Shown piece after piece: positions 17,257 to 24,963 of a DNA stretch of 64,000 bases; the stretch's first letter is position 1; each line of letters starts with the position of its first letter. The stretch is from Planktothrix serta PCC 8927. GTDB lineage: Bacteria > Cyanobacteriota > Cyanobacteriia > Cyanobacteriales > Microcoleaceae. The DNA lies in contig NZ_LR734880.1 of the NCBI RefSeq assembly GCF_900010725.2, positions 99,608 through 163,607 of the forward strand, read 5' to 3'. Made by a program: the position numbers and the translations under genes. Below the pieces are notes generated by a model. The model was not told where the DNA came from, did not search any database, and saw nothing but the letters and a program-made list of their open reading frames with translations.

Positions 17257-19761
17257 TTATGCGATCGCTACATCCGGCGGAATCACCGTTGAAATTTTAA
17301 TTCCGTTAATAGCCTGGGGATTAGCGGTTTGAATTAAAATATCTTGAATCTGATCAACCGTAAGATTAGGATTAGCTTCTAACATCAGGGCAATTACCCC
17401 AGAAACGTAGGGTGCAGACATTGAAGTTCCACCCATAATCTCATAGCTATTCCCTGGTACGGTAGACAATACCCCAACTCCTGGTGCAACCACAAAATTA
17501 GACGGTTTAACGCCTGCGGGGTTGGAAAAGTCCGCAAATTGCAAGTTATTACTGTTACTACCATCAATTGCACCGACCGAGATGGCGAGGTCGTCTTCAG
17601 AAAAACGAGATGGATAAGTAGGGAAAGTGACTAAACCTTCTGCAAAATTGGAGCGTTCGTTACCTGCGGAAATGACTACAGTAACGTCCTTTTGTTTAGC
17701 GTGTTCCAATGCTGCTTTGATTTCAGGTTGTGAGACGACCTGTTGCTGTGAATCAGGACTATGTTCTCCAGAACTAATGTTAATCACCTTAGCTCCATTA
17801 TCAACCGCATATCGAATTCCTTCAGCAAGGGTTTCGTTATACCCTTTAGAAGTGCTACTCACTCTCACAGGCATGATTTGAGCATTGAAAGCAACTCCAT
17901 TAACATTCCATCGACCATTTGAATAAGCGCTATCACCATTAGCTGCGGCGGCTATCGTCCCAGCGACATGAGTTCCATGGGAATCATAGCCATTTTGTTG
18001 AAAACCTGGATAGGGATAGGCATCCTTACCAACAAAATCATACCCATTGATATCATCAATATAACCATTATTCTCATCATCAATTCCCGGCTGACCATTG
18101 GCTTCTGGTGAATTCATCCAAATATTATCCGCCAAATCAAAATGTTTCAAATCCACCCCGGTATCTAGCACCGCCACGATTACACCCTCTCCGGTATAGC
18201 CTTGATTCCACACTTCAGGTACATTCATCACGTTGAGATCTGCAAAATTATCATAGGTGGGAATATTCCCCGACGGCGTAGAGGTGAGATCGTTAATATC
18301 AGGATAAGGTATCGTTTGACCTGTCGCCAGAGCAACAGCCTTCGCCACATCAACAAGTCCCCAACCATAATAGGAACTATAGTTCGGAACACCAGAAGGG
18401 TCTAAAAATTGGGGTCGGGTTAAATTAGGAGTTGCTGACATATCCAGGGTATAACCCGTATTGCCTTGGGCTTGCTGTACCACGACAAAATATTCACCTG
18501 AATTTAAGCCATCAAGAGCAATTGTTTCTGGAGTGGTTCCGGGTTGATATTGCTCAAAAACATACTCATTGTTCTCAATATAACCACTCCCATTACGGTC
18601 TTGACCAATCCAAATATCAGCATCCGCATTAACACTTGGATTCAAAAAGTTAAGGTTTAGAGTCAGGTCGCTTTGGGTTGGTAATTGAATCCGATAAACA
18701 TCATAGCGATCAAAAGGTTCAACAACATCATTAAATGCTACCAAGGAATTGAGTGTTCCCACATCTCTTGCTGTTGCTAGAGTATTTTCGGCATCATCTG
18801 GTTGCAAGAACGGGTATGGTGTGGCACTCAGGTTAAGGTTGTAGTTCGTATCTCCCTGATATTGCTTCACCCAAAGAAAGTAATTCCCTAATTGTAATGG
18901 CAAAATCTTAGTTTCTGGATTGAGATCACCATCTTCGGATCTCAAAACTTCTTGATCTGTATCTGATAGTGATCCATCACCATTGATATCTTGATATAGA
19001 ACTAAATCGGCATCTGCGCTTAATCCCGTTAAATCAATTGTGACTTCGCTTGGGGTATTCAGGGTAAACCGATAGAAGTCGTAAACATCTGAATCTCCAA
19101 CAAAGTTATTAATCGGTAAAATATTATTTAATACACCTAAATCTGTTGCTCCATTCGGCAGATTATTGGCAATATCTAAATTGCTATTTTCGACGTTAAT
19201 CAAATGACCTTGAAGTTGTTCAGGTGTTACGGCATAAACCCATGCTAGAACTGATTTTGTCAAGGGGTCTTTAACCAATGTTCCCCCCTCAACCAGTTCT
19301 AATTGAATACTAGCTTCTGTGAATCCTCCTTTTAAACCAATCATGTCTTCCGCCGGATTAAAATCCCAGATGAGATCCCCAGAATAGACATTTGTAGTCG
19401 CTATATCAAGTTGTACAACAAATAGATCAGAATCCTCTCCACCATACAGGGAATCTCCCCCCCAATTACCAAAGATAGTATCTTGTCCGGTTCCTCCCCC
19501 TAGAATATCATCTGCTGCACCGCCATCGATATAATCATTATCTTGATCACCGCTAATCCAATCATTGCCATCATTACCCAATAAACTATCGTCTCCTTGA
19601 TTACCAATGATAATATCGGTAATGGTTGAACCGAAAACCGTATCATTTCCGTCTAAAGCTGCTAATCCTTGAGGTGAATTAATCAGCAAATCCGGTAGAA
19701 TTGTAAAGTTATCTGAACCGAATGTTAAAGCATAGTAGCCTTCTGGAGTTGCACCAATCAT
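17257..19761 (-). CDS. Secreted subtilisin-like S8 peptidase with N-terminal RTX repeats and two PPC domains
   Basis: An 834-residue calcium-dependent-looking secreted protease. Residues about 36-115 hold RTX nonapeptides (GNQGDDSLL, GNDGNDWIS, GGAADDILG, GGGTGQDTI). Two pre-peptidase domains follow (about 200-310 and 325-445), each preceded by Ca-binding-like D-x-N-x-D-x stretches. The S8 domain then has AVLDTGVDLKHFD (Asp near 534), GYDSHGTHVAGT (His near 595) and GGTSMSAPYVSG (Ser near 775). There is no Sec signal peptide, consistent with type I secretion, but RTX repeats usually lie near the C-terminus, so the order here is reversed. GGAG precedes the ATG. The gene is bracketed by recR and a recR 3' remnant. 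Confidence 0.93.
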   Translation of the reverse strand: MIGATPEGYYALTFGSDNFTILPDLLINSPQGLAALDGNDTVFGSTITDIIIGNQGDDSLLGNDGNDWISGDQDNDYIDGGAADDILGGGTGQDTIFGNWGGDSLYGGEDSDLFVVQLDIATTNVYSGDLIWDFNPAEDMIGLKGGFTEASIQLELVEGGTLVKDPLTKSVLAWVYAVTPEQLQGHLINVENSNLDIANNLPNGATDLGVLNNILPINNFVGDSDVYDFYRFTLNTPSEVTIDLTGLSADADLVLYQDINGDGSLSDTDQEVLRSEDGDLNPETKILPLQLGNYFLWVKQYQGDTNYNLNLSATPYPFLQPDDAENTLATARDVGTLNSLVAFNDVVEPFDRYDVYRIQLPTQSDLTLNLNFLNPSVNADADIWIGQDRNGSGYIENNEYVFEQYQPGTTPETIALDGLNSGEYFVVVQQAQGNTGYTLDMSATPNLTRPQFLDPSGVPNYSSYYGWGLVDVAKAVALATGQTIPYPDINDLTSTPSGNIPTYDNFADLNVMNVPEVWNQGYTGEGVIVAVLDTGVDLKHFDLADNIWMNSPEANGQPGIDDENNGYIDDINGYDFVGKDAYPYPGFQQNGYDSHGTHVAGTIAAAANGDSAYSNGRWNVNGVAFNAQIMPVRVSSTSKGYNETLAEGIRYAVDNGAKVINISSGEHSPDSQQQVVSQPEIKAALEHAKQKDVTVVISAGNERSNFAEGLVTFPTYPSRFSEDDLAISVGAIDGSNSNNLQFADFSNPAGVKPSNFVVAPGVGVLSTVPGNSYEIMGGTSMSAPYVSGVIALMLEANPNLTVDQIQDILIQTANPQAINGIKISTVIPPDVAIA

Positions 19762-20173
19762 AAATTACTCCTTGGGTCAGTTTTTAAAGTTTGTTTTTAT
19801 TAATGAGTATTCTAACTCACGGCTTTCAATAAATGATTAAACTCCCTTCAATTAATGTCAATAAAAATAGCTTATTGCCTCTTCTGTATTACCAAGTTCA
19901 ACAGTCAAAAATATTGAAAAAAAAAGAATATAACCTCTTGAAACTCATCATCAAGTCAATATTCTCTGACTTTATTAAAAATGATAACAAATTTTACCAT
20001 CAAATTTTTAAAATTTATTTACAATTTTATTAGAGCTAAAGTTAAAAAGACTTTTGGCTTTTCCCACCCTATTTTTTATCTAACATCTGGGTAAATTATC
20101 TAAAATTCCCCTAGATTTTTTTTAACACCCTATTGTTTTTATACTTAGACAAATTATTTAAAACTTTTATCTA
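19762..20173. other. AT-rich intergenic DNA
   Basis: Very AT-rich DNA upstream of the subtilase gene, which presumably contains its promoter. One short open frame (19833-20033) is rich in Lys, Leu and Ile, as random AT-rich DNA would be, and I do not accept it as a gene. Confidence 0.5.
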
Positions 20174-20276
20174 AGTAACAAGAATTGCTTTTGGTTTACC
20201 AATGGGAGCGACTTAGAATATGCCGATAAAATTACCTGAACACAGGTATTAGAAGGGTAGTGAGAGTTAGATTAAA
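20174..20276 (+). pseudogene. Decayed fragment of the recR 3' end
   Basis: About 103 bp align with 17091-17194 of recR. Both contain GGTTTACC, TTAGAATATGCCGAT, AAATTACC, TTAGAAGGG and GAGAGTTAGATTA in the same order and spacing. The copy has one deleted base in the G run (frameshift), in-frame TGA and TAG changes and about a dozen other substitutions. It has the same orientation as recR, and the subtilase gene lies between the two copies. Confidence 0.9.
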
Positions 20277-20383
20277 ACAATTTTTGCCCTATTTTTTCAA
20301 GTTTTTCCAACTTTTTAATCTTGTTTAAATAACTTCAATAGCAGTTTTCAGAGTTTAGGGTTTAGAGTTTAAAGTGTGAACTA

Positions 20384-20413
20384 CCTACACCGCCCTAATC
20401 GGGTCGGTGTAGG
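20384..20413 (-). ncRNA. Right-end hairpin, possible 3' part of an omega-RNA
   Basis: A 9-bp stem with a 12-nt loop overlaps the last codons and TAG stop of tnpB. In characterised IS605 elements the tnpB 3' end plus right end gives the guide RNA (omega-RNA), so a guide scaffold could run from about 20530 to 20384 on the minus strand. The limits are inferred. Confidence 0.4.
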
Positions 20414-21461
20414 CTTCCGAATTCACAGACCGATGCCCCTTACTTTTACAAGCAGGTGGACTTACACAGCCTCCATCGGCAAAGACGGGGTTCCCTCCGC
20501 CTTCAGTTAATATTCTGATTCCTTCATTCCTGATGTTAAGTGCAGCGTTAATATCACGGTCATGGTGAGTATGGCAATTTGGACAAGCCCATTCTCTGAT
20601 ATCCAGAGACAACTCATCTAGGACATGACCACAACTCGAACAAGTTTTGGAGCTAGGGAAAAAGCGATCAATTTCTACAAGTTCGCCGTTTTTTTGCTTC
20701 AACTTGTAATCAATAAAGTTGACGAATTTTCCCCAACCTACATCAGATATTGCTTTGGATAGCTTCCGGTTTTTAACCATCCCCTTGACGTTGAGGTTTT
20801 CAACGACAATCACTTGGCTTTCGTTTACCAATTCTCTTGCTAATTTATGCAAGAAATCTTGGGGATTGGCATATTTAGTTGCGCTATCTCCGTCATGAAC
20901 AATTGCAAAATCTTTTAACCCCAGATCAATCCCAATAATATTATCTCCCGACTGTTTAACGTCAGTTCCTTCCACTTCACATAAAATTGAAGCAAAGTAT
21001 TTATCAGTCGAAGTTTTGGAGATTGTTACCGTTTTAATTTTCCCCGTAATTTCTCGGTGAAATATCGCTTTAATTTCACCAATCTTAGGGACTTTTAGAT
21101 ATTCACCGTTAACGGTAACACTTTGAGGATACTGAATTGATTGCTTGTGATGTTTAGATTTGAAATTGGGAAATTTAGCTCGTCCCTCAAAAAAGTTTTT
21201 GTAGGCTCTATCTAAGTTAATTGCTACGCACTGAAGAACCGATGAGTAGCAATCCTCTTTGAGCCAAGGATATTCTTTTTTGAGTTGAGGGAGCATTCCC
21301 TTATAAGATGCTAATTTTAGGCTTTTGCCAGTTTCTTGATAGTGCTGAATACAGGCGTTTAAGGCAAAATTCCAATACCACCTCGCACAGCCAAATGATT
21401 TGGCTAATGCCAATTCCTGTTCGGCTGTTGGATAGAGCCTGACCTTTGTAGCCTTCAGCAC
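20385..21461 (-). CDS. tnpB: TnpB/OrfB RNA-guided nuclease homologue with an apparent internal deletion
   Basis: The 358 residues begin MLKATKVRLYPTAEQELALA, the standard TnpB opening. RuvC pieces are IGIDLGLKDFAI (Asp 179), VVENLNVKGM (Glu 221) and HDRDINAALN (Asp 303), with a zinc ribbon CSSCGH...CPNC (Cys 274, 277, 293, 296). TnpB proteins are usually about 400 residues. Here YANP (197-200) runs straight into QDFLHKLAREL (201-211), skipping the basic helical stretch of roughly 40 residues that normally separates them. The deletion is in frame and keeps all catalytic residues. The start is GTG with a perfect AAGGAGGTGAT ribosome site just upstream. Confidence 0.92.
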   Translation of the reverse strand: MLKATKVRLYPTAEQELALAKSFGCARWYWNFALNACIQHYQETGKSLKLASYKGMLPQLKKEYPWLKEDCYSSVLQCVAINLDRAYKNFFEGRAKFPNFKSKHHKQSIQYPQSVTVNGEYLKVPKIGEIKAIFHREITGKIKTVTISKTSTDKYFASILCEVEGTDVKQSGDNIIGIDLGLKDFAIVHDGDSATKYANPQDFLHKLARELVNESQVIVVENLNVKGMVKNRKLSKAISDVGWGKFVNFIDYKLKQKNGELVEIDRFFPSSKTCSSCGHVLDELSLDIREWACPNCHTHHDRDINAALNIRNEGIRILTEGGGNPVFADGGCVSPPACKSKGHRSVNSEAYTDPIRAV

Positions 21462-21660
21462 TTTAAATCACCTCCTTTTTTTAATGATCACCAATTATTG
21501 AACATTCTAGTCCCTGACCGCAATTCTGTTACTGAGCCTGCGATGCCCTGAGCTTGCCGAAGGGTCGAAGTATCCCACGACCTCATCGGGTCAGTCGTGG
21601 GGCACGCATGCGGAAGAAGCTAAAACCTGGAAATCAATGATTGTTTCCCAACGCTGCGCG

Positions 21661-21735
21661 AACAGGCTAAAAGCGAAAACCCGTTAAAACGGGTTCATGC
21701 AGATCAGAATTTAGTCATCTTTAGATTTAGATCCC
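21661..21735. repeat. Fragment of the dispersed MITE-like family
   Basis: AGGCTAAAAGC, AACCCGTTAAAACGGGTT and AGTCATCTTTAGAT occur in the same order as in the centre of the 6367-6570 element. The outer ends are missing, so this is a partial copy. The whole 21602-22129 stretch has no gene that I can support. Confidence 0.7.
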
Positions 21736-21750
21736 TCACTATATATATAG

Positions 21751-21799
21751 CAGGGAACAGGGAACAGGGAACAGGGAACAGGGAACAGGGAACAGGGAA
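21751..21799. repeat. Heptamer tandem repeat (CAGGGAA)x7
   Basis: Seven exact copies of CAGGGAA, followed by a partial CAG. This is a short tandemly repeated sequence of the kind known in filamentous cyanobacteria. A solitary GCAGGGAACAG recurs at about 21862. Copy number is likely variable between strains. Confidence 0.95.
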
Positions 21800-22129
21800 C
21801 AGTAAGAAGTGAAAGGGTTTCAGGGTTTAAAAATGTCCTAACCGTAATGCGTAGCGCTATAGCAGGGAACAGCTTAACTCGGAACACCGCAGGTTCATAG
21901 GGGTGTACGGCGCACGGTTTTAGCATCAGTCTATGTCCTAACACCCCAGGCGCGACTGCTATATGTCCATCTGGTTATTACATAACTTTGTCTGACAGCC
22001 CTCTTAATTGCATAACAACAGGAAACCCCTCACCCCAAACCCCCATGAATACATAACAAATGGGAGGACTACCAGAAAGTATGTAAAAAAATGTAACAAG
22101 GGCTACCATTATGCAAATAGTCGAGTTAT

Positions 22130-22143
22130 TGTATACCTATACA
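22130..22143 (+). promoter_or_regulatory. Palindromic operator candidate before the RHH gene
   Basis: TGTATA (22130-22135) and TATACA (22138-22143) are perfect inverted halves with a 2-bp spacer, ending 16 bp before the ATG at 22160. The downstream protein has a ribbon-helix-helix-like N-terminus, and such proteins commonly bind short palindromes in their own promoters. Autoregulation is inferred. Confidence 0.5.
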
Positions 22144-22159
22144 CAGAAAAGTTAAAACG

Positions 22160-22675
22160 ATGTGTGCCAAACGACTGACTATTGCCATCCCCAATGGGTT
22201 GTATGAGCGATTGCAGACTGTTAAACAAGAAATCAACATATCTGGCGTGTGCCAGGAGGCTTTAAACATGGCGATTACACTCAAAGAAACCCAAACCCAA
22301 GCATTAACCTTCAACCACCAACAACTGATTGACCGCCTGAAACTGGAAAAGAAACTGTTAGTGGCGCAAATCAAAGAACAAGGTCGGAAATTAGGCATTA
22401 AATCCGCCATGACCCTTTCCTATAAAGAATTCCAACGCATCGAACGCCTCAGTCAAGGTCATGTCAGAATCGAAGCCAGTTCCTTTGCGGGGATGTGGAA
22501 ATTATTAGCCAGTCGTCAACCTGAGAAAAACATGGAATTTGAAGGTGAAGAATTACGCGAAATGGCATCTTTGAATGAGGAGAACAAAGCAATTTTTGTC
22601 GAAGGTTGGATGGAAGGCGTATTAACGGTTTGGAATCAAATTAAAGACGAACTTAATAATGTGGAAGCCGAATAA
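22160..22675 (+). CDS. Small protein with ribbon-helix-helix-like N-terminus and an internal start site
   Basis: 171 residues. The first 36 (AKRLTIAIPNGLYERLQTVK and onwards) have the strand-helix-helix pattern of CopG/MetJ-type DNA-binding domains. The rest (37-171) is a charged domain with IKEQGRKLGIKSAMTLSYKE and IFVEGWMEGVLTVWNQIK. Residue 37 is a Met preceded by a perfect AGGAGG (22254-22259, 8 nt from ATG 22268), so a shorter product lacking the DNA-binding part could be made. The paralogue at 22945 begins exactly at this equivalent position. I do not recognise the C-terminal family. No toxin gene is adjacent, although the overall build recalls antitoxins or partition repressors. Confidence 0.8.
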   Translation: MCAKRLTIAIPNGLYERLQTVKQEINISGVCQEALNMAITLKETQTQALTFNHQQLIDRLKLEKKLLVAQIKEQGRKLGIKSAMTLSYKEFQRIERLSQGHVRIEASSFAGMWKLLASRQPEKNMEFEGEELREMASLNEENKAIFVEGWMEGVLTVWNQIKDELNNVEAE

Positions 22676-22786
22676 AATCCAGGGATTTAACCTAATGAAT
22701 TCATTTCAAAGGGCTAATCATGATTCGACTATTCCTATTGTTAAAAACTCTGAATTTTGTCAAACAACCCAAATGCGGTTAGCAGT

Positions 22787-22892
22787 AACTATAGCATTTT
22801 TAGATCACTTGTGAATTATTAGATACAAAAGTAATCGATTTTTTAAATACGAAATAGAGAGAGTTTACAAGTTCGATCAGATTGCTATAGTT
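22787..22892. repeat. MITE-like element, 10-bp perfect terminal inverted repeats
   Basis: AACTATAGCA (22787-22796) pairs with TGCTATAGTT (22883-22892); the interior is AT-rich and non-coding. The left end (TATAGCA then TA, ATCA, TTGT) aligns with the left end of the element at 63749-63842, so the two are probably one family. It lies just upstream of the truncated paralogue at 22945. Confidence 0.8.
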
Positions 22893-22944
22893 TTCCCCTT
22901 TTTAACTTATTTACTAATCTGGCAAATGCCAGGAGGCTTTAATT

Positions 22945-23346
22945 ATGGCTATTTCTCTACAAGAACAAATCACTGCCACCTTTGATTCTCAATCCTTAGT
23001 TCAACGCTTACGCGAAGACAAAAAAACCATAGCAGAACAAGTCCAAGAACAAGGTTTTAATTTTGGGATTAAATCGGCGAGTAGTTTATCTTATCAAGAA
23101 TTTCACCGGATTGAAAATCTGAATGTTGCCGGGATTGATATTGACTCAGAAGCATTTGCCGAATTGTGGGATTTTTTAGATAATCACCACTATCAAAATC
23201 AAAATCGTTTAGAATCGGGTGAATTGAGTCATTTATTACCCGATGATGATCAAAATAAATTAACATTTGTTAAAAGTTGGATGGCAGGAGTTTTATCAGT
23301 TTGGCATGAAATTAAAAATAAAGTTGATAGTGAAGATGGGGAATAA
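22945..23346 (+). CDS. Paralogue of the 22160 protein without the DNA-binding domain
   Basis: 133 residues align with residues 37-171 of the upstream protein: QVQEQGFNFGIKSASSLSYQ with QIKEQGRKLGIKSAMTLSYK, and TFVKSWMAGVLSVWHEIK with IFVEGWMEGVLTVWNQIK. The DNA before the ATG (TCTGGC, then TGCCAGGAGGCTTTAA) matches the coding DNA before Met37 of the first gene. It would still encode SGKCQEALIM in frame, but an in-frame TAA at 22915 cuts it off. So this gene seems to be a duplicate that lost the ribbon-helix-helix part and now uses what was an internal ribosome site. A MITE-like element ends 52 bp upstream. Confidence 0.8.
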   Translation: MAISLQEQITATFDSQSLVQRLREDKKTIAEQVQEQGFNFGIKSASSLSYQEFHRIENLNVAGIDIDSEAFAELWDFLDNHHYQNQNRLESGELSHLLPDDDQNKLTFVKSWMAGVLSVWHEIKNKVDSEDGE

Positions 23347-23391
23347 TTGACTGCGAAATTTTCTGTTTGTTTTCAGTCAAAAAACATTAAA

Positions 23392-23431
23392 CTGTAGAGA
23401 CGTAATTACACAACGTTTCTACAGCTTTTTA
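23392..23431 (+). terminator. Terminator-like palindrome after the 22945 gene
   Basis: CTGTAGAGACGT (23392-23403) pairs with ACGTTTCTACAG (23413-23424), followed by CTTTTTATTT. The GTAGAGACGT half is a dispersed repeat; a perfect relative lies inside gltB at 30178-30205. Confidence 0.75.
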
Positions 23432-23434
23432 TTT

Positions 23435-23509
23435 GTAGTGAGTCCTTCAGGACTCTAAGTTTGTAGTGAGTCCTTCAGGACTCTTAGAAAGCCCTGAAGG
23501 GCTTACTAC
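23435..23509. repeat. REP-like palindromic element, second copy
   Basis: GTAGTGAGTCCTTCAGGACT occurs twice (23435 and 23463), followed by AGCCCTGAAGGGCTTACTAC. It is the same family as 16520-16570, with the left half duplicated. It ends against the 3' end of the small gene at 23513. Confidence 0.85.
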
Positions 23510-23512
23510 GGT

Positions 23513-23767
23513 TTAAAGTTCAAGAAACTGGGGCTTAGATTCAATAGATTCTGGATAATTTTCGGGGTCTTGTTGATGATTTTGGGGGGATGAATTAGAA
23601 CCTAAAGTGAATGTTACGATTAGAGCGATCGCAATAATAATAATAAATGTCCAGACGGGATCAGAATGTTCAATATGTCGCTCTTTTCCGCAAGCTAAAC
23701 AGACCCAGTGATTACTATTATGGCTGTTTTGAATCCATTTACAACGTAAACCATTACATTTTTTCAT
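23513..23767 (-). CDS. Small zinc-ribbon, single-span membrane protein
   Basis: 84 residues. Four cysteines (4, 9, 23, 26) in the pattern C-x4-C...C-x2-C suggest a zinc ribbon. A hydrophobic segment (about 40-55, FIIIIAIALIVTFTLG) and a polar Gln/Pro/Glu-rich tail follow. Family and role are unknown to me. The stop codon abuts the REP-like repeat, so the last residues may be derived from recent rearrangement. The start ATG has AGGAGG just upstream on the minus strand. Confidence 0.65.
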   Translation of the reverse strand: MKKCNGLRCKWIQNSHNSNHWVCLACGKERHIEHSDPVWTFIIIIAIALIVTFTLGSNSSPQNHQQDPENYPESIESKPQFLEL

Positions 23768-23861
23768 AATCTTTGAACCTCCTGATTAATTGTGTTTTTG
23801 TGGCGGTAGAATTTTGTGTTTCTTGCCCCCCTTGCTTGGTAAGGGAGGTTGGGGGGGTCAT

Positions 23862-24794
23862 CTATTTTTGGTTGGGGGATAAGTTGTAACGAATTAGGGC
23901 GAAAATTAATAAGAAAATGGCGAACCATTGCCCGAATGTTGCGGTTTGTTGGAACATTAAGGTGGCAATTAAGAATTGACCTGTGGGGGAAAGTAAGTTA
24001 AAAATACCGATGGTTGTAGTGGGAACATTCCAACGGGGGTTAACAGCTTCGGCTTGTAATAAAATCGGGATTAAAGAAACTAAACTCACCAGCAATAATA
24101 AAAGCCATTGTCCGAGGTTTAGTTCAAATACAGTTGAACTAAAGGCGGGCATAATATTTAAGCTGAACACGGCTAACGGTGCTGGTAATAACAGGGTTTC
24201 TAAGGTGACTAAGGTGATGCTATTGTTGATCTGTTTAGCGGCGGATTTTCGGGCAATAATAACTAAAGCGAAAGTTAAGCCAATACTGACGAGGAAAAAC
24301 AGGGATAACGGATCGGTAATCACTTGACTGGCGAAAAGTGCGATCGCAATCATTCCTAACCCTAACGCTTGTTTTTTCTGGCGGTTTAAGGGTTCTTTTA
24401 AGATAAAATAGGAGAGAAAAGCCGTTGCAATGGTGCAGAAAAACATTCCCGCAGAGGCGACTTTTTGATAGTTTAAAAGAATCGCTGGATAGAATACGGC
24501 TAAATGCAGTAAATATGCACCGCCAGAAGCGATTAAACTGCGGCAAATTTCGGGTTTACGACCCAAGTTAATCAGTTCTGCAAATTTTCCGCGTAGGGCA
24601 AAAATGATTAATAATAAGGTTAATACCGCGAGGATACGGACACAAATCGTTAAATAGCAGGGGGAAAAGGAAACCTGTTTAATTAAAATCGTATAAAACG
24701 CCCAAAGCGTAGGGGAAGCAATGGCAGAAATTAAGCCAAAGTTAATGGAAATATTAGCCACAATAGGGGGGCTTTTTTGAAGGTTTGTAGCCAT
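23862..24794 (-). CDS. EamA/DMT-family permease
   Basis: A 310-residue protein with about ten hydrophobic helices in two similar halves, as in drug/metabolite transporters of the EamA type (RarD/YdcZ relatives). The stretch YFILKEPLNRQKKQALGLGM after the fourth to fifth helix is the usual EamA signature of an inner loop with Glu-Pro-Leu. The second half ends FAIFLLIFALIRY. The substrate cannot be inferred. It is transcribed away from the 24964 operon. Confidence 0.9.
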   Translation of the reverse strand: MATNLQKSPPIVANISINFGLISAIASPTLWAFYTILIKQVSFSPCYLTICVRILAVLTLLLIIFALRGKFAELINLGRKPEICRSLIASGGAYLLHLAVFYPAILLNYQKVASAGMFFCTIATAFLSYFILKEPLNRQKKQALGLGMIAIALFASQVITDPLSLFFLVSIGLTFALVIIARKSAAKQINNSITLVTLETLLLPAPLAVFSLNIMPAFSSTVFELNLGQWLLLLLVSLVSLIPILLQAEAVNPRWNVPTTTIGIFNLLSPTGQFLIATLMFQQTATFGQWFAIFLLIFALIRYNLSPNQK

Positions 24795-24881
24795 TTGTCG
24801 TACTTCTTTTATCAGGACGACACCACCCTATAAAGGGGTTTAATCCCCCGAAAGTTTCCCCCGTGATCGCTGAAATGCTGC

Positions 24882-24887
24882 TATAAT
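24882..24887 (+). promoter_or_regulatory. Probable -10 box of the 24964 two-gene unit
   Basis: A perfect TATAAT lies 77 bp upstream of the ATG. The leader that follows has three GGGGAAA repeats (about 24902, 24923 and 24952), the last close enough to the start to serve as ribosome site. The repeated motif could be a binding site. Confidence 0.5.
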
Positions 24888-24963
24888 CGGGGTTAGAAAT
24901 CGGGGAAAGCCAGAAACCCTGGGGAAATGGAAAAATTTTTTTAGGGAAACGGGGAAAGCACCA

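Larger units (their letters stand above)
20384..21601 (-). mobile_element. TnpB-only IS200/IS605-type element
   Basis: A single tnpB gene lies between two hairpins typical of this superfamily. The right end (after the gene) is CCTACACCG (20384-20392) with CGGTGTAGG (20405-20413), loop containing ATCGGGT. The left end is CCCACGAC (21574-21581) with GTCGTGGG (21594-21601), loop containing CATCGGGTC. The shared ATCGGGTC loop motif supports a common element. No tnpA is present, so the element could move only with help in trans. Exact cleavage ends cannot be set without an empty site. Confidence 0.8.

Noticed and set aside
19833-20033. 66-codon frame upstream of the subtilase
   Set aside because: Lys/Ile/Leu-rich translation of AT-rich DNA with no supporting signals.
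21711-21944. Open frame with repeated PCSLFPV
   Set aside because: It is simply the (CAGGGAA)7 heptamer array read through; not a gene.
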